Below are positions 12,069 through 23,871 of a stretch of 64,000 nt of DNA, in pieces. The stretch is from Hofstenia miamia (Eukaryota; Xenacoelomorpha; Acoela; Hofsteniidae): NCBI GenBank assembly GCA_900660155.1, contig CABFPE010000183.1, positions 632,432 to 696,431 of the forward strand, given 5' to 3'. The notes under the pieces are model-generated. The model was not told the origin of the DNA. It ran no database searches and worked only from the letters and a program-made list of their open reading frames with translations. The position numbers and the translations under genes are program-made. Numbering within the stretch: the first letter of the stretch is position 1; each line of letters starts with the position of its first letter.

Positions 12069-14378
12069 GACTAATCAGTGAATGTGAAACTGTATTATTA
12101 CTTTAAAATACGGAGCAGAGTTTTTAAACAAAAGAATTTTTCTGTTGCTTACCTAAACCAAGAAAATATATACCAAAGCTGGCCATTGTGACTTAACAAG
12201 ACAACCTCATGACAAATTAAATATCAAATTGCAAGAAAAATCCAACATTATTACCAATGATGACATTAGGTCTAAAATGCATCAATTTTGATATCACTCT
12301 GACAATAAAATTCCTTCCCAAATACATTTTAATTTGCTTCTTATTTAGTCAAATGTCAAGTGCTTTTTATTTCTATAACGTGTATTTTTTGCTATGATCG
12401 GGAAATACAAATTTTCTTTCTCTCAAATAACCAGGGACCGTCTCGAAACTAAAATACCGATTTCTAATCGTTTACAACAAATAAACAAGCGACTTTCAGG
12501 GATAGTATGTGCCACATAAAAAGTTATTATGACCTAAAAACGCATATTGTGAGCGGGTAGTGAAAGCAAAACTCATGCTCAAAATGGCCATACACGATGG
12601 AATCATTTGAATATTTAGTTCTAATGGGGTTATTGCAGAGTAATTAAAACATTGTTGCAAATACATGTGAATACGGCATTGCAATTGTGCAAACATAGTG
12701 CAAATTTTTACACGTGAAACTCTTGATTTTTTTCTCAAGCTATCGTTGTACAATCTCTTAATAACCTAAAAAATATATTGTTGGAAATCTCGAAAACTAG
12801 AAAATAGTTGAGGGATTTTAGAACCAAAAATCCAGTTATTGCCAAAATGCCACTACCAATCCACTTCTCAAGCTTTTTCCACAAATCATTAATGGGGGAA
12901 TAAATGGCGTATTTTATAATCTGTCCTATGACTGATGCGCGTATGAAATTCAAAATTTACCAATTTTATCCACCTGGTTACGCTACTAATTTTAATGCAG
13001 CAAAAATCAATGAAGTAATGAAATATGGATAATATAAGTAACATGTATAGGTGATGTCGAGCTCTGTAAGAACTGTATTTTCATCAAATAATTTCTTAGT
13101 AAATCTTGCAACCAAGAGACGCATTATTTCACCATATTATTGCTTCCTCTTCGAAATATAGCACAACGATATTTACTGCTGGTAGTATTTAACACCCATT
13201 TCAGATAGCCTGATTCAGGTTGTATGAAACTCAGGTCTCTTCCCAGAAAATTATTCAGTGTCATCTGTGATTTGTCAACTTAAATGTTAAACAGTGTTAA
13301 ACTACTAAAGTCCAATGTCTGCATGGACAGGATGGGTTGGTTCGAAATGGTTTTTGCTTAGAAGTTTCGAACAACATTTCAATTGGTTTGAGAAAATATT
13401 TATCCTATTAACAGAGGATTTTGAAAAACATTTTTGTGATGTAGTATAAAATTGCTAGTATGTGATATACTAACCAATAAAATGCCAAGACCTATGAAAC
13501 AATTTATTAAACCTCAAAATATTGCAGTGTAAGTATTTGTGCTTCATGGAAATATATAAAAATGTATCAATACTTTAAAAAATATTAAATTAATATTTGC
13601 AATATTATAGTTTGACACATAAAAGAATAGAAGATCCAATTAGAAAATAGAAAACTCATAATTGCTAGCTATTGATGGACGAAATTGATATTAATGTAGA
13701 TTAATGTAGAGTTAAGTTGATGACAACAGAAAGGGAAAGAAATAAGAAGAAAATGGTACCACCAATCTGGAAGATGATATCAACATCATATACCAAATGA
13801 CAGAAGACGAATTAGAATACATAAATGACATAGACAATGAAGCTGACGAAGCGTCAAGGAAATTAAGAATTATGTGAAGAGCATGAACAAATCCAAAATT
13901 GCAAAGGTGAGAATGAGTAAAAGTCATTTAAATGAGACAAATGGAAATACCATTTGGAGAAGCCAACCACGAAAATGAAAATTTTCACATTAGAGGAAGT
14001 GGAGATTGATAAGTTCAAGAACAATTTGAGGATTGACTATCTCAATGTAACCTTGTATAAAACACAAATCATTTCTGTACATAATATTAATAATAAAATC
14101 GATCCCCATAAGAAAGAATTAGAGCAACCAAAATCAGAACATCCCTTTTCTTTGCATAATAAATAAAAAATACTGTCTCCTATCTTACAACAGTATTTTT
14201 CCATTAATAAAAAAATACATAAATGCAAACCAAATCGATTTTTGTAAAACAACGTAGTAGTCTGCATCACCTAATAACCTGTGTATAATAAATATTTAAT
14301 TTTTGAAGAGAACATTAATCATAATTTTCTAAACAATGCTCTGGGCAAAGTGGAATTTCTTATTAGTTGTAGAAAGCA
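12069..14378. other. No firmly supported gene
   Basis: AT-rich. An acidic coding-like run on the + strand near 13758-13875 (MTEDELEYINDIDNEADE) and an open frame at 13954-14166, rich in Lys, Glu and Ile, look like debris of something once coding. Neither resembles a family I know, and neither has supporting splice sites or neighbours. Confidence 0.35.
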
Positions 14379-14382
14379 TTAA

Positions 14383-16289
14383 CCTCTTGAGTACCATCAC
14401 GAGATTATCTCGTAGTAGGGACTTACCATGTTATGCGCCACTGCGAGAATATCTCGTGTTCGTCTTATTATTTCATATTGCGCTTCTGTTTACTCGGGAT
14501 CTGGTCAAGTCATATCGTTAATGAATTTGCGCTTTCTGCGGAATATTTTATGACTAACACACCTGATATTATAGTAATGTGATATTTATCGATCTTACGC
14601 ATGTGTGTGACGTTAGCAGTGAGACAAACCGACTGCTGTATATTGCAGTACAATGACAAAGGCGCAGCAATTGGACGCTCACTTTCCCAAAAAGCGGTAA
14701 TGCTTCAGCCGAATGATTCACTTTTACAAGCAATGACTGGTTGACCAAAGCGACATCACGTGATTATTTGCATTCCGACGCTTCTATTAGTAAGGACCCT
14801 GATTCAATGACAACGTTTCCGACATCCAAGTGAGTGCTGTTTCAGTACAGTCTACATTCGTCATCTCTGAGACAGAGCCTGGTCCACCTGACTTCACCTT
14901 TAATAATCAAGAAGGCTGGTCTCATACAGTGACAAATCCTGAAGGAATTCAAGGAGTGGATTGCATTTCAATGTACTTGAACGACCAAATATTCGAGTTA
15001 CTTGTGACTTGGACGAACAAAAGAGCAAGAATGGCAAAAGACGACCTTGGCAAATACAATGAATTGCATTGAAAAAACGTTACTTTTCCCGAGATGAAGA
15101 CATTTATCGGGTTTGACCTTTTGTACTGGATTGATTAGAAAACCTGGAATTCGAGATCATTGGTCTACTGAGCTTCTTATGTCTATTCCATATTTCGGTC
15201 ACCAGAATAGTCTATCAAGAAATCAATTCATCCGATTCAGTGATTCAGAAACTGCTCCCGAACGACAAAATGCGTCGTATTTAGGGATTTATCGACTGCA
15301 TTCACAAGATATGCAAGCAATAGAATCCAGAGCAGTACTTATCAATAGATGAAATTTTGTTTCTTTTCAAAGGCTGCTTGTCATGTAGACAGTTTATTCG
15401 CTCAAAACGTGCGAGGTTTGGAATCTAACTCATATGTTCTCACTGACGCGTCGGCATGCATGTTATACTTTCATCCCTATGTTGGTGCCGCTACTAATTT
15501 GAAAGTTGTAGACGAACCTGGCGTGGAGCAGTATGATTTATCGAAAATTGAACGAGTTGTGTCTTTTTGTTGGAAAAAGAAGTTTATTCGACAAAGGACG
15601 CGTTGTTTTCTGTGACAATTGGTACTGTAGTGGTCGACTCATTGAGTATCTCTTCTCTAGAAGTACTGGAATACGAGGAACAATACGTGTGAATCTAGGA
15701 GTTTTAAGAGAGTTATCTTGTTCTGTAGTTGAGAGAGGCAACACTAAATTTGCAAGAGGTGCGACTCTCTGTATGAAACATGCAGATAAGACATTTTACT
15801 GATTAGCATTTGAAGTAGCTGGGTTTGTTGAAAGGACTCAAAATCTTCCTGGAAACAAAAGATGAGTTGTTCAAAAGCTGGATACCGTGTGCAACTACAA
15901 TCTCAAGATGAAAGGAGTTGACAATATAGATCAGCTTATAGCTCTCTATGACTGGTTGAAGAAAGTTAGCTTCAATGTTCTGCAAAGGATGTTGATAAAT
16001 GCATTTATCCGTTTCAATCATGAGGCTGGTAACAACATGAGACTGAAAAGTTTTTTCAAGCTATCTATTGGAAATTTCACAGGAACACTGTCAGAACATT
16101 CGAAACCGGGAACTTCATCTGGCAGATGGTCGCGTGATTCACTGACAAAAAAACCTGAAAAAAATCTGAATAGAAAAAGTAACCAACAAAAAAAATCAAT
16201 TTTAACAAGATTGAGTCTTTTTTGATTTTTTCTATAATTCTTTGGCATCTGGCGTTGACATTCGATTATTAGACTTGTTACTCAAGGGT
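14383..16289 (+). mobile_element. piggyBac-like transposon, decayed
   Basis: TTAA lies at 14379-14382 and at 16290-16293. The ends are CCTCTTGAGTA on the left and, on the opposite strand, ACCCTTGAGTA on the right. Two 13-nt palindromic boxes, CGAGATTATCTCG at 14400-14412 and CGAGAATATCTCG at 14444-14456, sit just inside the left end. The 1.9-kb element carries a transposase broken by frameshifts and stops. A matching TTAA-plus-inverted-repeat boundary on both sides makes the extent secure. Confidence 0.85.
14653..16225 (+). pseudogene. piggyBac-type transposase pseudogene
   Basis: The enzyme would cut and paste DNA at TTAA. Several frames together show the DDE-like core: SIDEILFLFKG with Asp at 15348-15350, VFCDNWYCS with Asp at 15614-15616, and MKGVDNIDQ with Asp at 15920-15922 and 15929-15931. 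These correspond to the catalytic aspartates of the family. Earlier blocks include FELLVTWTNKRA and TFCTGLIRKPGIRDHW, typical of the N-terminal half. The frame changes several times (near 15072, 15110, 15350 and 15600) and an early stop follows the first possible ATG at 14653. No C-terminal cysteine-rich domain is seen before the stop at 16223. It is inactive as it stands. Confidence 0.8.
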
Positions 16290-16293
16290 TTAA

Positions 16294-16882
16294 TGATGCT
16301 ATGTGGAAAAACAAAGATAATAAAAACTATAATCATATAATTCATTTTGTAGGAAATCTGATTTCAAAAAACCTTTTCAAAAATCTTCTGAACAACTGCA
16401 TGCAGTTTACCTTTATCTAAATGAAGTTAATTGTGAAACAGAAAAGGGATGGATTTATAACGAAAGTTTCTATACCGTATTAAGCACAGACAAAAATATA
16501 AATTCATTTGCGTCTCCAGTTAAAAGCATTCACTAAAAACTACATGCAATACATTTAAGCTGGCCCTCTTAGAGAATACTACAATAACAGCTGTCTATAT
16601 ATTATAAAATCTGAATTTAGCATAAAAAGCTCAGAACGAGTGTTTCAATTGTATTGTTTATCTTAATGCGAATTCCGCACATAAGTATAATAACCAAATG
16701 CTTTTAATGTTTAAAGGTGTTCTACAATGTGGTGACACAATCGATAATTTATTACAAGCAGCCTTGTATAAGACAACTTAGGGTAACAGATTTACATAGA
16801 AATTGTTTTTATACAATAAAATAATAATTCCATAAATTTGCAAATCTCATTTTACATTCCTAGCACAGTGGTTTCCAAATGC
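16294..16882. other. No supported gene
   Basis: AT-rich spacer between two piggyBac-related segments. Nothing recognisable. Confidence 0.4.
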
Positions 16883-16919
16883 TTAACCCTCGGACTACCA
16901 AAGGGTGATAAATTTATCA
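16883..16919 (+). mobile_element. piggyBac-like left end
   Basis: TTAA at 16883-16886 is followed by CCCTCGGACTACC and then a perfect 14-nt palindrome TGATAAATTTATCA at 16906-16919. This is the same layout as the left ends at 98 and 14379. I found no matching right end, so the element is truncated or rearranged. Confidence 0.5.
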
Positions 16920-17305
16920 TCTTTTGCAAAAAATCAGAATTTGAAATATCTGCACATGTATTTGTCAACCAATTTTCTGTGACAATTCCATTATGAAAAT
17001 GTAGAAAAAAATTATGCTAATTAACCAAGAAAATATATACATGAGCATTGTAAAGAACTAATTAAAAATGACACATGCTCGCACTTTCCGCCTCGTCGCT
17101 TATTATCATCGTGAACAAAATTTATTCACTATGTGTTCACCAAGTTTCAACTTCTAGGAACGTGAGCTGGGAGCTTTAGACCGTCGTGAGGTTATAGTTT
17201 ACCCCACTGATGACGCACCAATGGTGCGAGTACGAAGAATTGTCCAGAGATTTGACAATGGAGTATGTCAAGACACGATAGGCACGACCTGCAGGTCTAC
17301 AGACT

Positions 17306-17533
17306 GTGGTGATCAATCTTATAGAGGAATTCAGGGGCCAGCTTCGAGCTCAGATTCCTCATACGACAGCGACCGGTGACAGCGATGAAAGGGCGTCAAG
17401 ATGTCAGAGATGCCGCGATTCTGGAAAATCGGTGAGTAGCAGCAACATTACAAAGAAGAAGTTCTCAAAATGCACTCATCCAGTGTGTGGCGAGCACATC
17501 GCTCAAGTTGTTTGCGAAAACTGTGCAGAATAA
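17306..17533 (+). pseudogene. piggyBac transposase C-terminal cysteine-rich domain
   Basis: The frame ends with a Cys/His-rich segment: CQRCRDSG, then FSKCTHPVCGEHIA and VVCENCAE before the stop. Spacing and order resemble the C-terminal zinc-binding domain of piggyBac transposases, which binds the transposon ends. The preceding residues (VVINLIEEFRGQLRAQ) suit the helix just before that domain. No catalytic core in the same orientation is visible upstream, and the first codon counted as a start is not ATG. It probably belongs to the element whose left end is at 16883 with the middle deleted. A domesticated exon cannot be excluded. Confidence 0.6.
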
Positions 17534-17923
17534 ATATTTTTGTTGAATATCATGTTGTTATTTACATGTATTACAAATTATCGCAATGTATAATGGTTAA
17601 ATATCTAAAATGAATGTCTGTACAATGAAAATCAACAAAACTTCGCGGAAAAAATGATTTTTAACAAAAATGAGAAACCATAGTTGGGATTAGGAGTAAG
17701 ATCCAAGCTAGGAGGTGCAGGTAGTCAATCACGACCAGAAGCATCACTACGGGAGGACGAAGGCCAAAAGATTTGCGCTCAGCATCGGAGAGACGGTAGT
17801 ATTGATCAAGAGATCATCTGACCACACTTCAGGATCCATGAGAGCAAGATGAGAATCTTGACTACAGACAATATGGAAGGAGACGAATGGAGAATCTGTA
17901 CGTGGTGGAATGGAAGAACGTCA

Positions 17924-18466
17924 TCAAATTGGAGAGGAGCAACGGAGGTGCTTAGCAACAACAGCAGCAGAAACAGAATTAGCAAAACGGCGATATAGTG
18001 TGAGTTTTACGATGAGGACGAGGAAGAGAACTAATAGGAATAGCACGGAGGTGACAGGAAGAACTAGTGCCAGGGACGTGACGAGGGCGATGATTGCGGT
18101 GAGTAGGCGGTGGACCAGACTGTTCAGGGGCAAGTGGATGCACAGGAGAGGGAGCAGCAAACGCAGAACTTGGGGCAGGATGATTAGGACGATTAGTAAT
18201 GGTACGAGATGCCGAAGCACTGTAGGAGTACATTTGAGAATGCATGGACGAAACATCGGAGGTGAGCTTAGCAAGGGAGTATGACAGAATAACAAGACAA
18301 CATTGGAAAGGCTGACGTTGGAAAACTGGTGTGAAACTGACAGGGAGGTGACAGCTTGGCGAAGGAGAGAGATGATGGTATCTTTCCTTAAAGCACCAAC
18401 CAACGAAGCAGCTTGGGCGTCTGGCAGATTCTGTAAATCAGCAAGCGATACCCTAGCCGCAGGCAT
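17924..18466 (-). CDS. Unrecognised ORF in a GC-richer island, probably frameshifted
   Basis: A minus-strand ATG opens a 180-codon frame. Its first about 55 residues (beginning MPAARVSLADLQNLPDAQ, then SLLRQAVTSL) look like a normal amphipathic protein. Further on this frame turns into an unnatural run of Leu and Val. The overlapping minus-strand frame at 17979-18245 is Pro/Ser/His/Arg-rich, such as PAPSSAFAAPSPVHPLAPEQ, and looks like the real continuation after a frameshift near 18250-18290. Base composition is clearly higher in G+C than the surroundings, which suggests a transposable-element or transferred origin. I do not recognise the family. An ORF1/gag-like protein with a disordered tail is one possibility, but no zinc knuckle is visible. 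Confidence 0.3.
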   Translation of the reverse strand: MPAARVSLADLQNLPDAQAASLVGALRKDTIISLLRQAVTSLSVSHQFSNVSLSNVVLLFCHTPLLSSPPMFRPCILKCTPTVLRHLVPLLIVLIILPQVLRLLLPLLCIHLPLNSLVHRLLTAIIALVTSLALVLPVTSVLFLLVLFLVLIVKLTLYRRFANSVSAAVVAKHLRCSSPI

Positions 18467-18647
18467 GATTGAAATCTAATAAACTGTATAATAATTATGG
18501 TGAGTACGCACTGCTTTATTCACGGAAAGCGCCTGTGGTTAAACGGGTACCTTGCTATATACTCACTATTTTGAATGTGGTTACTGAAACTGAACTACGC
18601 AAAAAGTAATTCTCTCAGGAACCGTCTGTTCAAAAACCTATTTCGCC

Positions 18648-20278
18648 GTGGGATCTGATTACGATAATCTCTTCGATTATGTGAAGAGGGATAAAGCTGA
18701 AGCGTGTTTTCACTTAAAGCGGGAAATTTTATCATTTCTAGATGTGAGAGACACATCAATGCTGTTAGTGAAGTGGAATAATCCCGATTTCAAAGTACGA
18801 TTAGACTATGCTGTAGATATGTTGTTGTTGCTGAATAATTTAAATATCGAACTGCAATGAAAAGCTGAATATATTATACATTTGTAACAAAACTGTCAAA
18901 TTGGGAAAGGTTGAGTGAGATTGTCAGCAATAAGCTTGTACCCGAACATCTTTACTGTCTACGAACAGAATTTAAGAAATACATTCATGAAATAGCATGT
19001 GAAGCGATCCTTCACAGCACTTGTCACCTCAATTGCAGACACGAAAATACACAAAATGAGCTAGTTCTAGTGCAAAAATAAATTGAAATATTAATAAAAT
19101 GCAGCCATCCCTGTCTCAGCAAAAATGTTCTTTCTTACAACACTCATTTACTTCCACATAATTCTGGAAATCCGGCGTTTATGAAAACTAATCAAATGCA
19201 ACACTCTGAAAGTGGAAGATGACTTAAGATATTGTCTATCAAGAACTATAACAAATATTGATAAACTGATGACTCAAACAGAGTGCTAACCCTCTCATCA
19301 ACGTGCTTTACTAATTCTTTTAAACCTCATACATTTTCACAAAATATCATACGTTTTCTATATTTGGGTCGATATGAGTAAAATTCAGAAAATTATTCAA
19401 GATTCAAAATTGATTCCAACATTTGGATTCACATTAGAATATTGAGAGATCTAGAAATGCACTTGTCTATTTGCAAATAGCAATAAACTATATATATAAG
19501 TGCAACAGCTACATTGTAGCTGTTAACCCTTAGAGCGTCTCGTAATTTATCACTTCGTATTTTCAGAAAATTTGGGCATTTTCCATGGCCAATATCTCTA
19601 ACTTCTATTGAGGTCACACAACGTTTAAATATACCAATAAATAGCGTTGTTGATCAGGATGACTCACAAAAATACGAATGCACTAATTAGCAGACGGAAT
19701 CTTTGCTCATGGTTCGAAGAAATAGCCCCGTTTTTTATTAGTCAGTATTTCAGTAAGCATTTTGCTTTGTACCATGGAAGACAAAGTACCAGTGCCCAAA
19801 TCCTCTAAGCGGCCTCTTCTTTGAGAAGATTTAGTTACGAGGTGTGCAAAGTAGCGCTGGAAAAACATGGAAGAGTTATGAAGACCTTTGCTCACAGAGC
19901 AGCTAGTCTTCCTGCTCCAAACCGATTGCAGGCCGCTGCGTGGCTTAGCAGGCATCATTATTTTCAATACGGCCTGGCAAATCCCTGCAAATAAGATGTC
20001 ACGTCTGCTTGTCAAGAAAAAAGGAACGACGTGACTATGTAATACAAAGAATGCCGCATCCCTCGATGTCAGCCATGCTATGTGGGTGTACCACACTAAA
20101 AAAATTATAGGCTTTTCAGCGAAACTTTGCAGGAAGTACATATTTTTTAAGTGAGGTGTTCATTTTTAAAAAGTACTTTTATGTCTTAAAAAAGGTTTTA
20201 TTTTTACTTCGGATATATCTCACAAAGGTGGAAAAATATGAGCGCGTAAAATTACATCATGGGCATTTAGACACAAAC
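18648..20278. other. No firmly supported gene
   Basis: Contains a 70-codon open + frame at 18648-18860 (KRDKAEACFHLKREILSFL) and a 144-codon minus frame at 19707-20141, both without recognisable homology. The first has a non-ATG start. A short hairpin, AACAGCTAC-ATT-GTAGCTGTT, lies at 19504-19524. Confidence 0.3.
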
Positions 20279-21060
20279 TAGGCGACAGCGTACGTGTACC
20301 TTGTTCATGTCTTCCAGTTAAAGATATATCAGAAGTAAGCTCATTTAAAATACTTGGAATTACCTTCCAACAAAACTTTAAATTTTGTGAATATGGAAAA
20401 AAGTTGATTAGTTATTTGAACTTACAAAAGTATATATTTGAAGATCTAAAAAGTAACTTCAATATTAAAGAAAGAAATAAAGTTTTTGAATCACTAATTG
20501 TTAGTAAACTTAGATATTGTTTGGTAATTTATGGTAGTGATGATACAATTCTTAAAAACATAAATATATTTTTGAAAAAATGTTATGATAGACACTATAC
20601 TGACAAAGTTTACGATATTTTTGAAATGCGTCGCAAAGCTGATTTTAATTTATATACACGTATAATGAAGTCACCAAACCACCCTTTATATGAATGTTTC
20701 ATGAAAAATAAAAGGCCTGCACATACTTCAAGATCTTTGAAGCTGTACCATCTACCGCTATGTAGGACAGAAACTTTCAAAAAGTGTTTTGTGAACAGAG
20801 TTCTGTCTACATTATAATAATGTAGCAATCGTTGAAACTGGTAAAATCTCTACTACTCCTCACATTATTGTAGTCACTAAAAATGATTCTTAGTTTGGCA
20901 TCACGCCTTGGATGTTGTTTTCATTTTATTATTAATTAACTTTTATTTATTATTTATTTTAGTTTTGTATTTTAGTTTTTGCTAACCTGTATTTGGTTTT
21001 AGCTTATATTAAATGTCTTAATGTCTTAATATCAAAAAATCAACAAATAAACTGCATTGT
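20279..21060 (+). pseudogene. LINE C-terminal fragment with 3' end
   Basis: A + frame from about 20279 to 20817 begins LGDSVRVPC and continues VSSFKILGITFQQNFKF, the 'FKYLGV' block that follows the reverse transcriptase palm in jockey/CR1-type LINE proteins. VFESLIVSKLRYCLVIYGS and a Lys-rich tail then match the thumb and C-terminal region. The frame stops at 20817. An AT-rich 3' untranslated stretch follows, ending with a short duplicated ATGTCTTA motif and an AATAAA near 21046. The catalytic core is missing, so it is a 5'-truncated insertion. Confidence 0.7.
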
Positions 21061-23300
21061 TCGTACTCGAGAGTAAATTCTTGTTTTCATTTGCCATTCT
21101 GGTGAGCATGAAAAACTTTCAGAAGAATCTTACTACGAGCTTATGTAATATCCATATTTTAAATATTTACTGTAGTCTGAGGAACTGAATGGGCGGTTGC
21201 TATTGACTTAAGCTATATTAACCATTGGAATTTTAATCACAAACTACATACCGTAAGAATGCTTAAAGAATTGCGAAGAAATGCGTTACCAGACATTGAT
21301 TGTCAAGAAATGTGGAATATTTACCAATCCACTCATGCTTCCCTGTGTTCCAAGAAGCAAACAATTTTCTTCGATCTATCATCATCAATAATCCATCAAA
21401 TGAAGGCCAATAATAATTATTATTGTTAGCAGCATTTAACTATCAGTAAGTTTTGAAAAATTAGAAAACAGATTTTCAAAGTAACCTAGGAATATTTACC
21501 TACTATTGAAGAAATCTCCGTTGATATACAAATGGTGAATCTTCCGATGAAATTATCATTGATGTATAACAATCATCTCAAGAGAGAATCGAACATTAAT
21601 AGTGCAGGATTGAAGCGTTAATGCTGCAATCATTTAATGTCAGCAACATAAGAATACCTCGTATACCATCCCTTGATACATTTTCCATCACATTGATACG
21701 ACTTTAAAGCTTACATATGGCCTTTGTTTTCAAATACGCGTATGACAAGATCATACTTACGCATAACAATTCATTTCTATTTGAACGCTCACAAAAAAAT
21801 TACAGAAGTCCTCGATTTGGAAGATATAATTAAAACGCTTAGTTTTTTCCTATATATGTATATAGGAAAATTCTACATGTTAAAAAGACGGGTACGACGT
21901 CATAGAGGTAACCACACTAAGAATAAACACAGTTAGACTCCGTTAGGCTCTAAGGCGATAAAGCATTGTTTAGAGATGGGCGAACTGATATGCATGTAAT
22001 ACGTCCTCTCACTCAATATATTTCAGGTTTTGTTTATGCCTATAGAGCTTCAAACTCAGGAATGTCCAGATGCAGGGGCAAAACAAACACCGATATTTCC
22101 CTGGATACGGCTATTTATTTTATGTCATGTCACATTTTAAAATAAATCTATAAAACTTCCTCTAAGGAATCTCCAATCCGCGGCGAAAAAATCTCCGATT
22201 TCGGCGTGCTTCAAAAGAGCGTGAGTGATACATTTAAAGAAAAAATTAACAGAAGTTAGATGCTTCTCCCATGGAATTCAGGCGTTCAGAATACACACTT
22301 TCAAATGTTTGATGGAAAATGCAGTATGAAATATGCACAATATTTCAATTCAACATGATTAATATTTTGTCCAGAAACTAACAAGAACAAAAGTAAATGA
22401 AAGAAAAGTATCAGTAGTACAACATAAGAAGTTTTTTCTATATAAATTTTCATTACATGAGGCATTACAAATACATTTAAAAGGTTAAAAATTTTGAACT
22501 AGTATTTTGCAAGAAAAAATCAATAATTAGAAAGGCATTCCAAAAATAGAAGTAAAGGCATTCTAGAAAAAATATAAGTCAACTATAGTGCATGAATTAA
22601 GACACAGCAGCATGTTTAAAATACAATAAAGTGATTTATGTCGAGATGGACGACATCTATATTTCAAAACATTGGTTTCTAACTAAATATTTTTCCTTTG
22701 CTGCAAAATTTCTGGTTGACACTGATAATGCAATGTAAGCAGAATATATTTTAATTATCCAAAAGAAAAATGTTAGGTATAAACGAGTTGCAGGATTTTT
22801 ATTAAGCAACGAATACAATTTTTAATTCGGACCGCCGTGGCGCTTCAACTACTAATAGAAGACTTCATATCTATTATACAGAATTTATAACTCACAATAA
22901 AATCACAATCAATTAAAGGAAAAAATTATCTTAGATGATACCAATAACGAATCGATTAAAGTTCAGTTAATTTTTTTCAAAAAAGGCTTGTCCGAAATAA
23001 TTTTCTGAGAAGTTTTTTTGCGCTAAGTTCACTGACATCCTCAAAATATCATTGAAAACTCAAATTATACGAACTATTTCTTGCTATTTTTAACTACATG
23101 TAAACGAATTTTACAATCGTTAAAATTACAAAAGCTCTTTTCGAACCGATCACATGAACTGTATTTAACATATACTTAACAAAAATAAGCTAAACTCTAA
23201 AAAAATAGAAAAAGCTTAACTGCATATAACCTACTTAGAGAAGCAGAAATAATTCAATGATTCATTCATTGTTGAATTATTAAAACGTTACACTTTTGCC
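21061..23300. other. Intergenic, no supported gene
   Basis: AT-rich upstream region of ARID2. No coding frame longer than about 70 codons and no repeat structure that I can support. Confidence 0.4.
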
Positions 23301-23334
23301 TGATAGAGGCGCATGCTATATTTTTCAAGTAAGT

Positions 23335-23344
23335 CGCCATTTTG
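23335..23344 (+). promoter_or_regulatory. Possible YY1-type promoter motif
   Basis: CGCCATTTTG lies about 400 bp upstream of the ARID2 start codon. It matches the core GCCATnTT recognised by the zinc-finger factor YY1, which in animals often sits just downstream of transcription starts of TATA-less housekeeping genes. Placement is suggestive only; no transcription start is visible. Confidence 0.25.
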
Positions 23345-23737
23345 TTATATCTCGTGTTGCGGTGAGTAAAGTTAACGTAATACACTCAGTACTGGGGAGA
23401 AATTCTTGTTTTTTCGTGTGCAATATCTTTAACGTTTAAAATCAAATCGTGTGTTGAGCGGATTTGATTAACGAGCGTATTTTGTTCGTAATTTACTTAG
23501 CTTGCTCTTTGGATTCGCGTTGTCTAAAAAGATCTTACTTGGCTCGTTATTAGTAAAAACTAATTTTACTTACACCCATCTGTACATTGGATCGTTCTAG
23601 CAAAATATTAAATAACGCACAGCTTTGTTCGGATCTTCGCCTATTGGTATATTCGTACAGCTGACTAATTCTAAGTCATCATATTCTTCATTCGAAGAGC
23701 TAAATCTAAATAGCTTGACATTGGATGGGTTTTTATC

Positions 23738-23871
23738 ATGACGACATTAAACTTTACTGATGTTCTGCTGCAGAGAGAGCAATGCACTGCTGCTGAGCGA
23801 AAAGAAATACAAGATCGTTATCCCAAAGATGCATTTATAAAGGAATTATGCATGTTTCATTCTAGCAACAG
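23738..23871 (+). CDS. ARID2: ARID2 exon 1 (start codon, ARID helix 1)
   Basis: Starts at the ATG and ends in phase 2 before GTAAAA. Encodes the N-terminal extension and KDAFIKELCMFHSSNR, the first ARID helix. Confidence 0.93.

Noticed and set aside
14880-15100. Reading the 14830-15352 frames as independent small genes
   Set aside because: They are consecutive broken pieces of one piggyBac transposase.
18648-18860. 70-codon frame starting with GTG
   Set aside because: Non-ATG start in an animal genome, no homology, no splice support.
19523-19540. TTAACCCTTAGAGCG, another possible piggyBac end
   Set aside because: No matching opposite end and no internal palindrome. TTAACCC alone is too common to call.
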